A stretch of 64,000 nucleotides of DNA from Haliclystus octoradiatus (taxonomy: Eukaryota > Cnidaria > Staurozoa > Stauromedusae > Haliclystidae): positions 33,233,073 to 33,297,072 of the forward strand of contig OU744447.1 of the NCBI GenBank assembly GCA_916610825.1, read 5' to 3'. A model generated the notes under the pieces. That model was not told where the DNA came from and made no database searches. It saw only the letters and a list, made by a program, of their open reading frames with translations. Below, piece after piece: positions 11,311 to 23,933 of the stretch; within the stretch, counting starts at the first letter, position 1; each line of letters starts with the position of its first letter. Both the position numbers and the translations under genes were made by a program.

Positions 11311-12374
11311 TAAACGAATTAAGATTAGAATTACAGAAATAATATAGTGAAGTAGGAATTACAACGTTTAAAGATACCTTTATGACAGTAAGACATTCAG
11401 ATTAAATATTCAACCACATATGGTAAACGGCGTTTTCATGTCCACTTGACTATTGTAATACAGCAATAACCCATTGTCAGTGAGTTTGCGATAAACTAAA
11501 GCTTCAGTACTACAATTAGTTCTTCTTATAGTAATATACGGATAAATGGTTTTTGACTTTCAACTTCTGTTTCTTGAGAGTACTTTAATTCCGAGGCACC
11601 ATTTGATGGTATAAGAAAGTTATTCTCAATACTGGGTAAAATTTCTAGAATATTATTAGCATAGCGACGATAATGATATGGGATTAAATTCTTCTCTTTT
11701 AACCTTTTCTTCCAAATCACACATGAGTATTCAAGCCATCAAGTGTCAATTTGTTCAAAAAGGTTACCGTCAACAGGAATAGTGCGACAAAATAATTATC
11801 AATTGCTGATGTGAAATTGAGTTTCTTATCCTTTGTAAGAATATTAGTTCCAGCTTTGATTAAGTTGTTGTTGTTGTAAGTTTATTTAATATATGCAATT
11901 GCTCGTTTATATTGTTGCTAATATATAACTCAGTTACTCAAAAAGTAAACAATGGCAGTTCACATGGTAAATCAACTAAGATGATAGTAATCTTGAAAGT
12001 AAGGGGGACACTATAGGGGACTGGGGCTACAGAAGATTCTCAGCCTCGTATTAGTGAAAATAGTTTTAGCTGTCAGGAAATGTTTTTTGTTTCAATGTCC
12101 AGTACTGATCCTACGCTCATTGCTATGTTTTGTTGTATCCAAATGTCGTGGTATTGACGGATTTGAAATCCCTATTAATATGCTTCTTTACCCTATAGAA
12201 CAAAGTTCCAGGGCCCTTCTGAAAGAAGAATGCGTTCGTCCATGGGGAGTCATGTCACTAAATTGTATGCTGATAATACCTATAAGCTATGTTGATGTTA
12301 CCTGCATTGCTGACTGCGAAGCAAGGAAGGTTGAAGCATCAGTTGATTCCATTGCAATATCGGAACGATTAAGA
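11311..12374. other. Intron with an E-repeat fragment and a possible splice donor
   Basis: About 11990-12120 resembles the repeats at 20640-22180 (gacactatagggga, gaagattctcagc, gtcaggaaatg). A strong donor sequence, aaga|gtaagt, ends at 12374 in an open frame whose phase (0) would fit the next known gene A exon at 23018. A small exon just upstream (for example from 12343) is therefore possible, but no clear acceptor decides it. Confidence 0.35.
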
Positions 12375-12660
12375 GTAAGTATTGAAGTTTATAAAATCAT
12401 CGAATGTGATATTGATCGCTGATTACTTGTTATTGATGTTTGTGTCAGGCTGCATAAAATCGTAAAATTATGGCTTCTTTTTGAAGCTCCAAACTGGAAC
12501 AAGTTAAAAACCGAAACAAAATGGCGTTCATATGAAGAAAAGCGTTCATTGATAGGGCGTTTAGAAATGTCCTTCAAATAAAAATTAACAACACAAAACA
12601 CAATAGCCTTGAAACAAAATCATAAATTAAACATTAATTTATATAATTTCGTAGTCCAAT
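12375..12660. repeat. Dispersed repeat F, left half, copy 1
   Basis: Aligns with 51241-51515 through blocks such as atcgaatgtgatattgatcgctga/attgaatgtgataatgatcgctga, tcaggct.c.taaaatcgt, and aatcataaattaaaca. Divergence is substantial. The right half of the same repeat is at 12885-13075. Confidence 0.7.
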
Positions 12661-12884
12661 GTATCTGTTGTGAACTCATATCGCAGTTTTGTTTTGTAGA
12701 TAAACGCCAAAGCGGCACATTACTATAAGATAAATGTCAGCGTTTAACTGTTCTAAAAGCATAAACACATAGGATCCTGTATACGAGTAGCTGAATAATA
12801 TATTAAATCTTCTATATAAATAATGTATTAAGACTTGACCAATGCTCTTTGCGCGTATTTTCAATATATTTTAATCCATTTTTA

Positions 12885-13075
12885 TAACTTGTCGTAGCTT
12901 TTCTTGAAAGACACAGCGTGTTTCTGTCGAAAATATGCGCTCATTCTAGTCTCTACAATGACATCATGTTAGAAGAATTTAAATATGATCATCATTTTGA
13001 GCTTTTTAATGTCAAAATAGAAAGGTTATTTATTTTATAAAACAAATAGAAAACGGTTATCTGTGCTAAGTACTC
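12885..13075. repeat. Dispersed repeat F, right half, copy 1
   Basis: Aligns with 56830-57015: cttgtcgtagctttttc-like start, gatcatcattttgagctttt, aaacaaatagaaaac, then taagtactctga. The two halves are 225 bp apart here and 5.3 kb apart in the other copy, where LINE-derived DNA lies between them. Confidence 0.7.
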
Positions 13076-16000
13076 TGATACAAACACGCAGCACCGTTTT
13101 ACATTAGTTAAATATAGAATGTTCCTTTCACATTGACTGCTACATAGAGACTCGAGGAAAGAGCCTGTAGATAAATTGTATGGAGAGCATCTACGAGAGT
13201 TGCTACGTTACTGCATAGTCATTTGACCTTTACGGATTTCTCCTGTTGGGAAATGACTCTTTTTACCATCATAGCCAGAAACTGCTTAACTGAATTCAAC
13301 ATTCTGTTGAAAAACACCACCCATGGGCACTATTACACACACATACACCGTATATAAACCTAGGAGTGATCAGCAGAAATTCAATATATAAGACAATGCC
13401 TGTGTGTGTGTAGAAGATATGTTTGCTGGATTAAGATTCAGGTTATAACATCAAAATAGGATATCTTGAAAAGGAATAGATCTGAAAAGGAATGTCATAA
13501 ATCCGTAATGCTATCCGTGAATTCAAGTTTTTTCCCAGAAGCCTATTTGAAAAACTTTGGTACTCCTTTACTTTAAGAAAGATATCAATGCATAGAAAAT
13601 ATATCCCTTTCAGAACAAGATTAAGTATTAGGTTATGATATTAGAATTTGAAACTTGATAAAAAATCGCTAATTATTTGACTGTACTTAGTCGCGTTCTG
13701 TATTCCATAGATAAGTTCTCAAAACAATCATACTGTCTAATGCACAATTTAATTCGAACATGATTGATTGATTGATTTATTGATTGATCAATGTGTCATA
13801 TGCTTGCATCTCAATTCGAGATAAAACTTCTATGATATATACATAGTTATTACAATTGAAAATTGCTTTACTAATTTTTGAAATAATTATAGGATAAAGG
13901 ATAAGAGGTTAGTATACTAATTTCACTAGTATCCAGTTAAACACAAAATAAGCATATAGTGTAAAGAGCATTACAATGGTTTGAGTAGTATATTATCAAG
14001 TTTGCTTTAAATGTATGAACACTGACAAAAACATCATTCAAACAGTTCCGAAATGTAATGAGCGAAAAAGGTATATTATCCTCACCTATGTGACTGACGA
14101 TCCATAGAGTAGAAATTATATACAAATCTGATTTGGTTCAAAATTCATGCCAATGAAATTTCCAATAAATCAATGACTAGCTACATACATTTCGATGATT
14201 TGAGCTCCGTGACCCGTGCATTTGAGTTTGAATTTGAAATGAGCTTTATTATCTCGATTACAAAGCTTCTTATTTCGGTTGTGAAGTGTCTATAGTAAGC
14301 TGAGTTATACCCTCTTTTGTGTGACACATTCCACAATAAAAAATTGAAGTCGAATTTCGGGCAATTATGAAACGGAAATAGTAAAGCTTGTGTAATTTTG
14401 AAGGAATTACAGTGCTAAAGCTCCCAATAAGCCAAATGCCTATAGTCGGGCAAAATTGACAAATACTACCACGGTCAGAAAATTATTCGCAATTTATTCA
14501 CGATTTAGTAGTTTTCTAGTAAAAGATATATTTGGCGTTCATGAATTCCTTACTTCTGATGATCGTTGCCTATCCACGGACAGTCTCTTCTTGTGTGTGC
14601 GGTGTTTCTTGCTTTTGATGCTGACGTCTTTGTTTGCATCTACGTTAGTATTTCTGCTTAATGGATTCTTACGTTTCGAACTCATGAAAGGCGATATAAA
14701 ATTCCCTTATATCTAGTAACTGTTTTAAATTATTCAAAAATGAACTGAAATTAATCGATTTATCCAAATTCTGTAAATGCTTCTAAACGAGGCTTTATGT
14801 AAGTGCTGTAATAGCCAATACTTGCCTGATTCACATAGTTTAACTATCTTTTGTATATATTTAACTTTTCAAATTATGTGTAAATTAAATCGAACAAACG
14901 AACAAAATTGCTAAAATTGTATCTGATATTTCTCAACACATTTAAAGTAGATAATAGGATTTTTACGATCCCAATATCGCAATCAGAATAAGGCAGTAAA
15001 TTGTATCTGTGAGTTCAAATTAACAGTACTGACCCGAGTTCCGACAGTGTGCAATCCATTTCCTTCAAACACCATCAACAAACCCTTGTCAGTTTTTATG
15101 TATTGCACAACTTAAATAATGATTTCGTTGTTTGAAGATTAAATCAAAAGAGAACTTAAAATGGAAGTTACATCAATTTAAGAGAGAAACATCTGATTCA
15201 TTACATCTTCTATATAGTTATATCAATGAAATGATTAAAATTATAACCTTATTGTGATTCAATCAACCAATTATACCGCACTTAAAATCTGATTAATTTT
15301 TTTTTCAAATGCACAAATTCCCGACTATAAATCTTGTACTAACTCTATAAGTGATATCCCTCTGAGTGATTGAGAGATATACAATGTCAACGCAAAATTC
15401 TCAAAACGCGCTTTTTATATAATTGTTTGAGTAGATTTGTATAAAGTAACGTTTACTTTATCAAGTAAACTTATATATATAGTCTTCAATCTGAACTGTC
15501 AACTGAATTTTTATGATTTTTATATTTTATGCCGTTACGCTATATACTATGGTTCTGTAAACTGTTATTCAATCCAACGATATTTTGTCCACGTTATGTC
15601 ATTTAGTATTTTTTAATTTCCTTTGTCTAGAAAAAACTGAAGTAGATTCTGTCGACGTTATTATCATTTCACTTTTCACTGCTATTTCCTCCTTTGAATA
15701 ACAGAAGTATTTTAATCTACTGTTAGCTAAAGAAATTTGACAGACGATTACCTAAGTGATAAGACTCTTTTGTCATGCTAAGTGTAAAGAATGTCTGCTG
15801 ATGAATACAATGCAGCAAAGTTAGACCAGGAAAGTTTATTGGATGCTTGTATCGGCAGCTGAAGATACATTTTAATACTTCGAATAATCTAGAACCATGC
15901 TCAAAAGCTGGCCTTTCTAGTGATATATCATGCATCATCTTCCGTGCAATTACGATTGCGTGATGATGAGTCATTTAAAACACAGTCAGATTTACGGAGA

Positions 16001-19000
16001 ATTTAAAAGTAGATACAAATGCTGTTTTTCATTGTTGGTATTATTGTTCTTGGTAATGTTATTATTGTTACTTCCCATTATTTTTAGGTAGAACGTATAA
16101 ATTTGCAGCTTAATTACGATAGTTAATATAAAAATTAATTACTATGGTTTATATGTTATTCTTGTTTATAAAGCATCTTTATTTTTCGTATGTTGGGTAT
16201 ATAAAAGAATTACTGGTCATTTCATGATGTGATAAAAGTCACTTGCATTTTCATTACAATCTTGACAGCAGCAGCTTGCTTGAGGTTTATGGAAGTCTTT
16301 ATTGGTACACATTTCATAATTAAAGCCTTGAGCGATAATCTAGCAATTCAACTTTGGTTGCTTTGGATTCATGCCTGCCAACTAAGAGTTTTCAAAATGG
16401 GTGTGTTGATGTAGTCACAAGATAGCAGTGTATATACTTCTTCATCGCCTTTTTTTCTGCATAATTCAATAGCATTCACATTGAAAGGATACTTTTGAAA
16501 GGATTCACTTTTGAAGTCTTCAAGAAACGTAGTTGTATTGCAGAATATGAACATCAATGTGTTTGGCGAATTCGCATTTCCAATAGGCTGCATTTATTCT
16601 GTCTAGATAGACAAGCTGATTTGATTTCAGGTATAGACCTATGATTTACCAGAAGAGCCTTCTATATACAACAGTTGGGACAATATTTGAACACACCGCT
16701 TCGTGAGCTGATTGATTGAGAGCTTTTCAAGTGACTACAGGACACCATTTTTGTTCAAACTTTTGTTCGTGAAACAGAATCTATGGTGAATGTTTTGTAA
16801 CTGTCTTTCTTTTACGTCGATTTAAAATTAGTTTTGCATTGCCGTTTATAATTATTTAATCAGATTAAAGATGCCAGGACAACATTCAATCTAAATGTAA
16901 TTATTTTCATTCTGCAAGTTTTGACGTTAAAGGCATCCGATTGACATGATTTGATAGATAAAGTTGACTCTAAGGTGCTGATTTATGGCGGAATTTAGTT
17001 TATGTGACTCAATTTGAATATTATTTGGTTAAATTATGCTGGATAAATCAATTGTCATACATTGTTATCATTAAAAAAACGTTAAAGGGATAAGACAAAA
17101 ATAAGTAACCTCGTAACATTTTAACGGCACTTTGATCTTACTACCATCAGCTCAATATGAATTCGACCATCATTTAGACAAAAATTACACGAACTTTCAA
17201 TTGTTTACAATTTATCTAATACCTCTAATAGATGTAATATGCATGTATCATGATTATAATTAGTATATATTATTGCCCTATTTTAACTTCATCACTAAAA
17301 GGCATAGCCACATATTTACGACAAAGATTGTTGAAGGTAAAATAATAGGGTATATCATTATGAAAACTTAAATTACTAGTTATCAAAGTTGTCATATCAG
17401 TTTCTAGCATAATTTCAAGGGCACAAAAATTGTTCATTTATGTGAAGACATCCTAAGTACGTCAGGGAAGCTGCAACAAGATTATTGTAATCACAATTAT
17501 TAAATATGTATTCGTTTATTTCAAATTAACAAAAAAGTCATTTAACAGAAAAAAGGATTAAAATTGCTAAGATTATCAATTTCATAAAATTCATTGGTTT
17601 TCAACGATAATAATGCTGGACGGCTTCATAATGCACAAATTCCATTGAAAACATTATGAAGTGCAACAACGACGCTCTAGTACAAATACAGTCATACAGA
17701 TAGTTGATAGAGAATTATGAATATCATTATAAATACATTACAAATAAAAATCAAAAGGCTATCATTCAATGAAAAAATACATATAGGTCACAAATAAATT
17801 CACATAATAAAAAAAAATAGGAACTGTGTATCTTGCTGGCAATCAAACCAGAAGTCTAGAAGTATAATGAGATATGGCTAACTAGGATAGAAAGTAGTCA
17901 ACTTCATGTTTGGACACTCAAGCTGATAAAACGTAAACAGAAATAGTGCAGATACAATGTTAAAATATTCAACATAACCATAATATACATGGATCTGATT
18001 CTTTACTGGATTCAGTGATGATTCAGAATGGTAGGAATCTGACCGAGAACGACCGGCTCTCTAAGTTTCCAGTATTTGCGTTGATACTACAAGTTTGTTT
18101 CTAAGCTTTTATCTAAAAGAAATATTAATATTCAGAAATTTATTCAACTGATGGAGATCTTTGAGTGACATAACAAAATCTCAGTATGGAACAATCTAAT
18201 TTTATTTACAGTTACGTCAAACTCAGCCAAAGTACAAATTTTCCAAAAATACAGTAGCAAACAATGATTTTAGATGAATAATTGAGTCTTTTCAGAAGCA
18301 GGATATTTCGAACTTTGATGCAACTAAGATATCGTATCATAATCAATTTATAAATAAGCCAATTTTGAGTCACGATAGAATTCGTGAATGAATGCGTGAA
18401 GAGATTTTGAGAACTCGCAGACTTTCCAGTAGCACTTGTGAGCTCGACGAATAACTTTTACCCAAAATAATATCATGTCAGTGTTCTGCATTGTATAAAA
18501 AACCAGGAAAACATATTTGAGACAACTAGAAGCTATTGTTTGTGTCAATACAGTTGCCAATTTAGAATCACTGGCGAACTTTACGGCTGCTGAATTTAAG
18601 AAGTTGATAGAGAAATTTTAGTCAGAATTATCCTGTATTTGTTTTTCACATTGCATTCTAAACCTTTGACATCTAACTTCAGACAAGCAGAAGCATATTT
18701 TCTTGTATTAAATAAACCAATTGAGTTGACACCTTTCCACAAACATGACAAAGTTTTGACTGAACTTCTGCTTGAAAAAACGCGGCGTTCTTAGTATTTG
18801 AACAAAAATGGCCTCCATGAAAACCAATTTCAAGACCATGTCCCAACTCTTGTATATAGAAGGGTCTTCTTAGATGGCCTAAGTAATAACTGAGAAAATG
18901 TAAGGAAGTTTTCATATAGAATACAATTGAAGCTGTTGTTAATGAGACTCTTGGTAGATTTTGCGCGGCACCAATAGTTACCATAGATTTATTTAATTCA

Positions 19001-19103
19001 TTTGCTAGATGTTTAGTGAAGGACAATGATTGTTGTAAACATGCAGAATAAGAATCATATGATCTTACAAATTTCACGTTTTATTCCCATAAATGAGTAC
19101 GAG
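13076..19103. other. Long AT-rich intron of gene A, no gene seen
   Basis: About 6 kb in which I find no convincing exon, RNA gene or complete element. Simple repeats occur, such as attgattgattgatt near 13762. Short open frames, for example 14456-14716 and 15723-15974, lack splice support and look like chance. An hAT-like terminus lies at about 18770-18890. Confidence 0.5.
18770..18890 (-). repeat. Diverged relative of the hAT-type terminus
   Basis: The sequence tgtcccaactcttgtatata and the upstream aaaatggcctcc match the right end of the element at 58941-59628 (tgtcccaactcttgtaaata, aaaatggcgtcc). The opposite terminus was not found nearby, so this is a fragment or a strongly decayed copy. 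It accounts for part of the open reverse frame at 18679-19077. Confidence 0.6.
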
Positions 19104-19433
19104 CACTCTGGTATGACACAGATGTTTTTTCATGTTATGAATTTTTAACCACATTATTTGATTCATCTTGATTTAGTTATATCACCCTGGGTGAGTCTCT
19201 TGCTCACTGAGCATTACTGAAGACGGATAGTTGCCAGTTACAAGTAATTGTCTGCTGCAATATATATACATATATATATATAATAGTCAAGTACTGGTTT
19301 TTGGCAATTAGCAGTCGTCTGTACTGCTCAGTGAACACGGGACTAACTTCGCCTGTTATAGCTAGGTCAAGATGAGTTAATCAATGTGGTGAAAATTTAC
19401 AACATGAAGAAACATATGTGTCATATCAGAGTG
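19104..19433. mobile_element. 330-bp long inverted repeat (hairpin element)
   Basis: The left arm starts cactctggtatgacacagat and the right arm ends with the inverse, atatgtgtcatatcagagtg. Pairing continues for about 150 bp per arm with roughly 75-80 percent identity by eye, including cattattgattcatcttga-like and tcactgagca blocks. The centre is a TATA-rich run near 19260-19285. There are no genes. It is probably a non-autonomous foldback or MITE element. Confidence 0.85.
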
Positions 19434-19599
19434 ATGAAATTACTGAAGTAGCGAGAAATGCATATCGCAAATAGTATGGACACATCCCAAGTTAATAGTA
19501 CCCTCTCAATTTGATTTCATTATGCTGAAAATAGATAATAATCAAACACAATATCTTGCTACTGTTTCGAAACTGAGAATGGTGCGTCTTGTTCTTGTT

Positions 19600-20230
19600 T
19601 TTGTTCATCATTGATCAACATTTATTGAAGTATAATTCAGGTATATCTATTTCAACAGAAATGAACTGAATGAGAAATCAAGCGTATGATTTGTGATAAA
19701 TGAGAATTATAATATTTCTAGCGTTCAAATATTTCTTTCAACTTGATTCAATGAAGGAAAATAAGATCAATTTAAAAACATTCCTATAGTTTGCATAAGT
19801 TTAACAAACATTTTGTTACAAAAGTAATCAAGGGGAAAGGTTTGCATGTAATAATCAATCATAGGAGACATTATTTATTAAAATATAACTTACCATTTTC
19901 CAATTGAGATCCAAATAGGAAAGAAAATTGGGATCCAAATTGAGCGGTACTAAAAGCGTCAAAATCTCCGAACAGTATGTATATACATATTTGCAAGTTC
20001 TCTGAGTTAATTCGACAATCAATAATAAGTTAATAACCATATTTTCTCAAAGGATAATGTAATCCCGATAAGAATAAAATTCAAATGGTCTTTTATTCGA
20101 AATAATCCTGACGGAGAAAGATCATTTCATATTGCAATCAAATGCATGTTAAGATAGATTCACTTTTTGTATAAGTAAATCCTTTTCATCATATCTCATA
20201 ACATGAGTATTAAATAATACCATCGGCTAT
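19600..20230. repeat. Dispersed repeat D, copy 1
   Basis: Aligns in the same orientation with 46190-46750. Shared blocks are ttgatcaacattta, gcgtatgatttgtgataaat, taaaatataacttaccattttcca, gaaataat.ctgac and aaagatcatttcatat. A splice-donor-like site on the minus strand (aaaatg|gtaagt, at about 19894) is conserved in both copies. In this copy a reverse open frame of 61 codons ends there. In the other copy the matching frame is broken by an early stop. Confidence 0.8.
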
Positions 20231-20639
20231 GGTTTTATATCTATTTGAGGCTGCACCAAACATTTCCACTTTATAACTAATTGCGTCCGTTTCAAGAATT
20301 TCTGAATAAATATGCATATCACGAATTTGGCAGAATGAGATGTTTTTGTCTTTCTATCAAAACAGCAAATTATTCACAACCGTCTTGCCTTTCGTTCTAG
20401 CGCCTAGAAATATTGACAACAAGACGCAACGTACTATCATTCTATTATTATTTATGCACTATATTTCAGCAAAATAATGGTAACTTTGAACCAGATGTCA
20501 ATGATGGCAGAATATTTCCGCTCTAGATTTCAAGTTAATAAAACATTATACAATACTGAAACAGAGAATCACATATAAATATATCAATATATTATTAAGT
20601 AGCAATTGAAGGTCAAAATATCAATTTAGAATCTGAATA

Positions 20640-21335
20640 AATCTAAAAAAATAACAGATATCTTATTAGACCGGATCAAAGTAAATGGAAACCACATCGG
20701 AAAACTTTCAGGGAACCTCTTAAGAATGGCACTTCCCTGTAACATGAGCCGATGTATAGAAATACCCCTAGGCAAAGAGCCTGAAAGTATTTTCTGAATA
20801 AAATGAAATTCATTCTAAGACAGATAACTAAATGCAGGTACAATGCTATGATATGGAAACACTATTGAAATAATGATTATTTTGTGCGTCAGATTGAATA
20901 ATCAATACCTAACAAGGAATACCTTGATGTCTGTCTAGCGAATGACAAGTCACATGTTACCTACTAAGTTGACAACAATCTTAAAGATGACAATGGCATT
21001 GAAGAGGTCGGTCTACAATTCTACATAGAAGATTCTCAGCACAGTTTTAGGGAAAAGGCTTTTGTCTAATATATAAATTATTAATATTAATATTATTATT
21101 TATTTTAATAATAGAGTAATTTTTCAAATAATCTCTGTAAACATTGCCCCCCTTCAGGGGGAACTTAATCCCTCAACGGGGAAATCCCCGATCCCACAAT
21201 GCTATAGAGCATAAAAAGGTCAAGCTCAGCCCACAATATTCGAGTAAGACAAGAAAAGGTTTTAAACGATCTTTTTTACTTCTGCTATTTAGTAATCTGT
21301 AAGTATTATCACATCAGGTCCAGAGCTGGACCTGC
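20640..21335. repeat. Repeat E, first tandem copy
   Basis: Direct repeat of 21540-22180, offset by about 830-885 bp. Landmarks include gccgatgtatagaa, agcgaatgacaagtcacatg, tacaattctacatagaagattctcagcac, caaataatctctgtaaa, and gagtaagacaagaaaagg. Paired gggg/cccc blocks near 21150-21195 form a small hairpin. There is no coding frame. Confidence 0.8.
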
Positions 21336-21339
21336 ACTA

Positions 21340-21560
21340 ATTGCTAGTACTAGAAAAACAGCATAGGCCCCGGGTGAACTTCAACACTTTTTGGCCTGAA
21401 ATAGGTTGTTTTCAGAATTTTTGGAGGTTGGTAAAATTTGACAGGCAAAAATTAAGACCATCGAATTTCATGTATAAACGACAAAAACAAAGATAAAGAT
21501 GGATAATATCAGAAATCTTCAAAATGAGAGTGAAAATTTGACAGGAATCTTCAAGAATGA
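21340..21560 (+). repeat. Dispersed repeat G, copy 1
   Basis: The reverse complement of 35030-35260 aligns here: tttttggaggttggtaaaattgac-like start, then aaagatggataatatcagaaatctt and aaaatttgacaggaatc. Identity is moderate, about two thirds by eye. It lies between the two E copies. Confidence 0.6.
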
Positions 21561-22180
21561 GGTGTTCGCGCATAGCCGATGTATAGAATTTCTCCTGGTA
21601 TAAGGCCTAAAAGCCTTTACAGAATGAAATTAAATTCACTTGATGCAGTGACGATAAAAAATATGATGATATATTCAAAACATACAGCAGATAGTTCCTT
21701 CTAGGACCGAATAATTCCATAGAGGTAGAATTCTGGCTATGGAAGCCCAAGAGAAGTTACTATTATTTTTTAGCTGGACATATGTAGATAGTGATTGAGG
21801 ACTCAATGGCTCAAAAGGGATACCTTTATGTGTGTTCAGCGGATGACAGGTCACATGGTATGAACTAAGTTGATTAATATCTTCAAAATCAAAGTGACAC
21901 TATAGAGGATAGAGTTACAATTCACGCTAGAGGATTTTCAGCACCGTCTTCGTGGAAACGATTTGGTCTGCCAGGAAATGTTTGGCATTCCATCCGGATT
22001 CTCAAATAATTTCTGTAAATTTAACCCTGTCTTCAGGAGAACTCTCGCTCTTAACGGGAGAATCCAGGAGCCACCTTGATATAGAACAAAGAAATTTCAA
22101 TGTCGAGTGGACTATGTTTCGAGTGAGACAAGACAAGATATTTAGAAATTTTTTCCTGTTAAATTTTTTTTAATATGAAG
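21540..22180. repeat. Repeat E, second tandem copy
   Basis: Matches 20640-21335 through gccgatgtatagaa, agcggatgacaggtcacatg, ttagaggattttcagcac-like and caaataatttctgtaaa blocks, and gagtgagacaagacaag at the right end. The open frame at 21952-22173 lies inside it and is not considered a gene. Confidence 0.8.
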
Positions 22181-22362
22181 CAGTAAATCATTGTTAATTA
22201 ACAAAAGATATCGTTTGATCATGTTAATAACAGAAATTAGTGGACCATGTGTCTTGTCGAAGCTAAATTAATTTAATATTGAATATATTACATGCGATGC
22301 CACGAGTTTGACCGGCCTCACCTTGACGGCGTTATTTTGTGAACACCACATTAGTGTTGTAT

Positions 22363-22832
22363 GTATTGCAATGAAGATTTATCAATCCGAACCGAACGCG
22401 ATTTAATCGTATCGGGTCAGATTTGGGTTAATATATTAGGTCTTCGGATCGGATCTGATTTGAAGTGTTTTTTATGGATAGTTTCATATTTCGAAATTTG
22501 ACTGAATATTTGTAATTCATAATAATTAATGTGTTCTGGTTTCCTTTCAGCACATAAAATAAAGTTTTTCTATGTAGAGATAGCTACGTTAAATTATACA
22601 TTTCAATCGACTCAATTGATGTGAAATAAATTGAATTTTTATTAAAGGAATGATTAAGATGTATTGATTAATGCTACATCGTTTCAATGCGTATTGTGTC
22701 TCATGTTCTCCTCCAGAGTTCATACTCCGTATTATACAGCGATAGTCAGCTTAGTCAATTGTTTAATTATAAGTGATCTGAAATTTTTATCATAGAAGGT
22801 CCATAATGGACTACACTCATTGCTAGTATATA
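22363..22832. repeat. Dispersed repeat C, copy 1
   Basis: About 480 bp from tattgcaatgaagattt to attgctagtatata. It shares aatccgaaccgaacgcgat, cataataattaatgtgttct, cctttcagcacataaaataaa, tcaatcgactcaattgatgt and gataGTCAGCTTAGTCAATTG with copies at 44630-45126 and 46770-47355. A 3'-end fragment recurs near 25950-26015. It has no open frame. It is probably a non-autonomous element. Confidence 0.9.
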
Positions 22833-23017
22833 TCTATATAGATATAAAATAAGAAAAGAGACGTTTTCTCCGTTACTCGAGGTTTCGCGCTGTAGCGCTC
22901 CTCAGACGGTTTTATTCATATATATATATATATAGCAGCATTTAAATAGAAAATGTACAGTAGAGTTAAATAGGAGGATAGTTTTGATTTTGATGATGAT
23001 GCTTCTTACAATTACAG

Positions 23018-23693
23018 AAACTTGAACAAGAGTATTGGGATTCATATGAAATCATGGCTGATGCTATATCTACAAATAATGAGATATATCCACTGCGATA
23101 TGATTTGATCAATTTCAAAAAAGAAAATGCTAAATTTGAATCAATACTGGAAAATCTTAAAAGCTTGATGGAAAATGATGCATTTGGAACTTTCGAGATT
23201 CAACCAATGAAGAAAGATCTTTCCGACTTGGGAAGCATGTGTTTAAACATTGAAGCTAGAACACATATGACGATTTGGGGAAGTACGTCTACTTCAACTT
23301 TGAAACTTTGTAAAACAGAGATTTTGGATGAAATATCAAGCCAGATTTTCGATTCTCAAAACAATTTGAAAGATGCAGAAAAATGCCTTGATGATTTGAC
23401 GACCATTGGAAATAATATGAAAAATCGTGTTAAACTATACAAGGACAACTACAAAGATCAATTTAATCGTAAACGTTGGCAAATTTATCATAAATCAAGC
23501 ATCAAATCAAAACATGTCAGTGCTAAATCCTTCCAAAGGGTTCATATACCACAACCATCAACAAGAGGCACACTAACTAGGAAAGCCATGGAGGAGTATT
23601 CGCCATGGTGTATTATAAAAGTTTTTAACAATCTGAAAATAGCAAAGAAAAGAAACCTAGATGTGGGAATGCAGTCCATTTCAGATATAAAAG
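23018..23693 (+). CDS. Gene A, internal exon: large coiled-coil region
   Basis: This 676-nt exon follows acceptor cttacaattacag and encodes about 225 residues, starting KLEQEYWDSYEIMADAIS. It is rich in K, E, N, D and L with long amphipathic helices (FKKENAKFESILENLKSLME; ILDEISSQIFDSQNNLKDAE). A basic, proline-containing stretch follows (HIPQPSTRGTLTRK). The proposed donor is AAAG|GTAGTG at 23694. This puts the end in phase 1, which joins in frame to 27556-27729. Without splicing the frame would stop at 23746. Its start is in phase 0, so an exon of phase 1 to 0 is missing between 5909 and here. Family not recognised. Confidence 0.72.
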
Positions 23694-23933
23694 GTAGTGG
23701 TTCGATAAATTTCGAACAATTTTTACCTTTCTATCAATATTTGTAACAAATGCTAGCGATAAAAACTCTGGATTATACAATGCTTCAACTTATAATATCT
23801 TCATGTCATCATCAGGTATATAAATGCAAATTGAAAAATTACCTATATGCAGAGCTTGAGTTTACAGAGGAAATTTTCAAATACAATCAAAAAGATGCTA
23901 AAAAAACCGCCATAATTTTATAGTATCTGATTG

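Noticed and set aside
12054-12422. A 122-codon gene
   Set aside because: Its first part is a copy of repeat E and its last part runs into repeat F. Only a possible short exon ending at 12374 remains open.
13760-13795. attgattgattgattt run, and similar runs at 36102 (cattcatt), 49659 (acatacat) and 22918 (tatata)
   Set aside because: Ordinary microsatellites with no further structure. They are mentioned only as landmarks.
18679-19077. A 132-codon reverse gene
   Set aside because: It overlaps a decayed hAT-type terminus (tgtcccaactcttgtata) and shows no domain. The frame is a by-product of the repeat.
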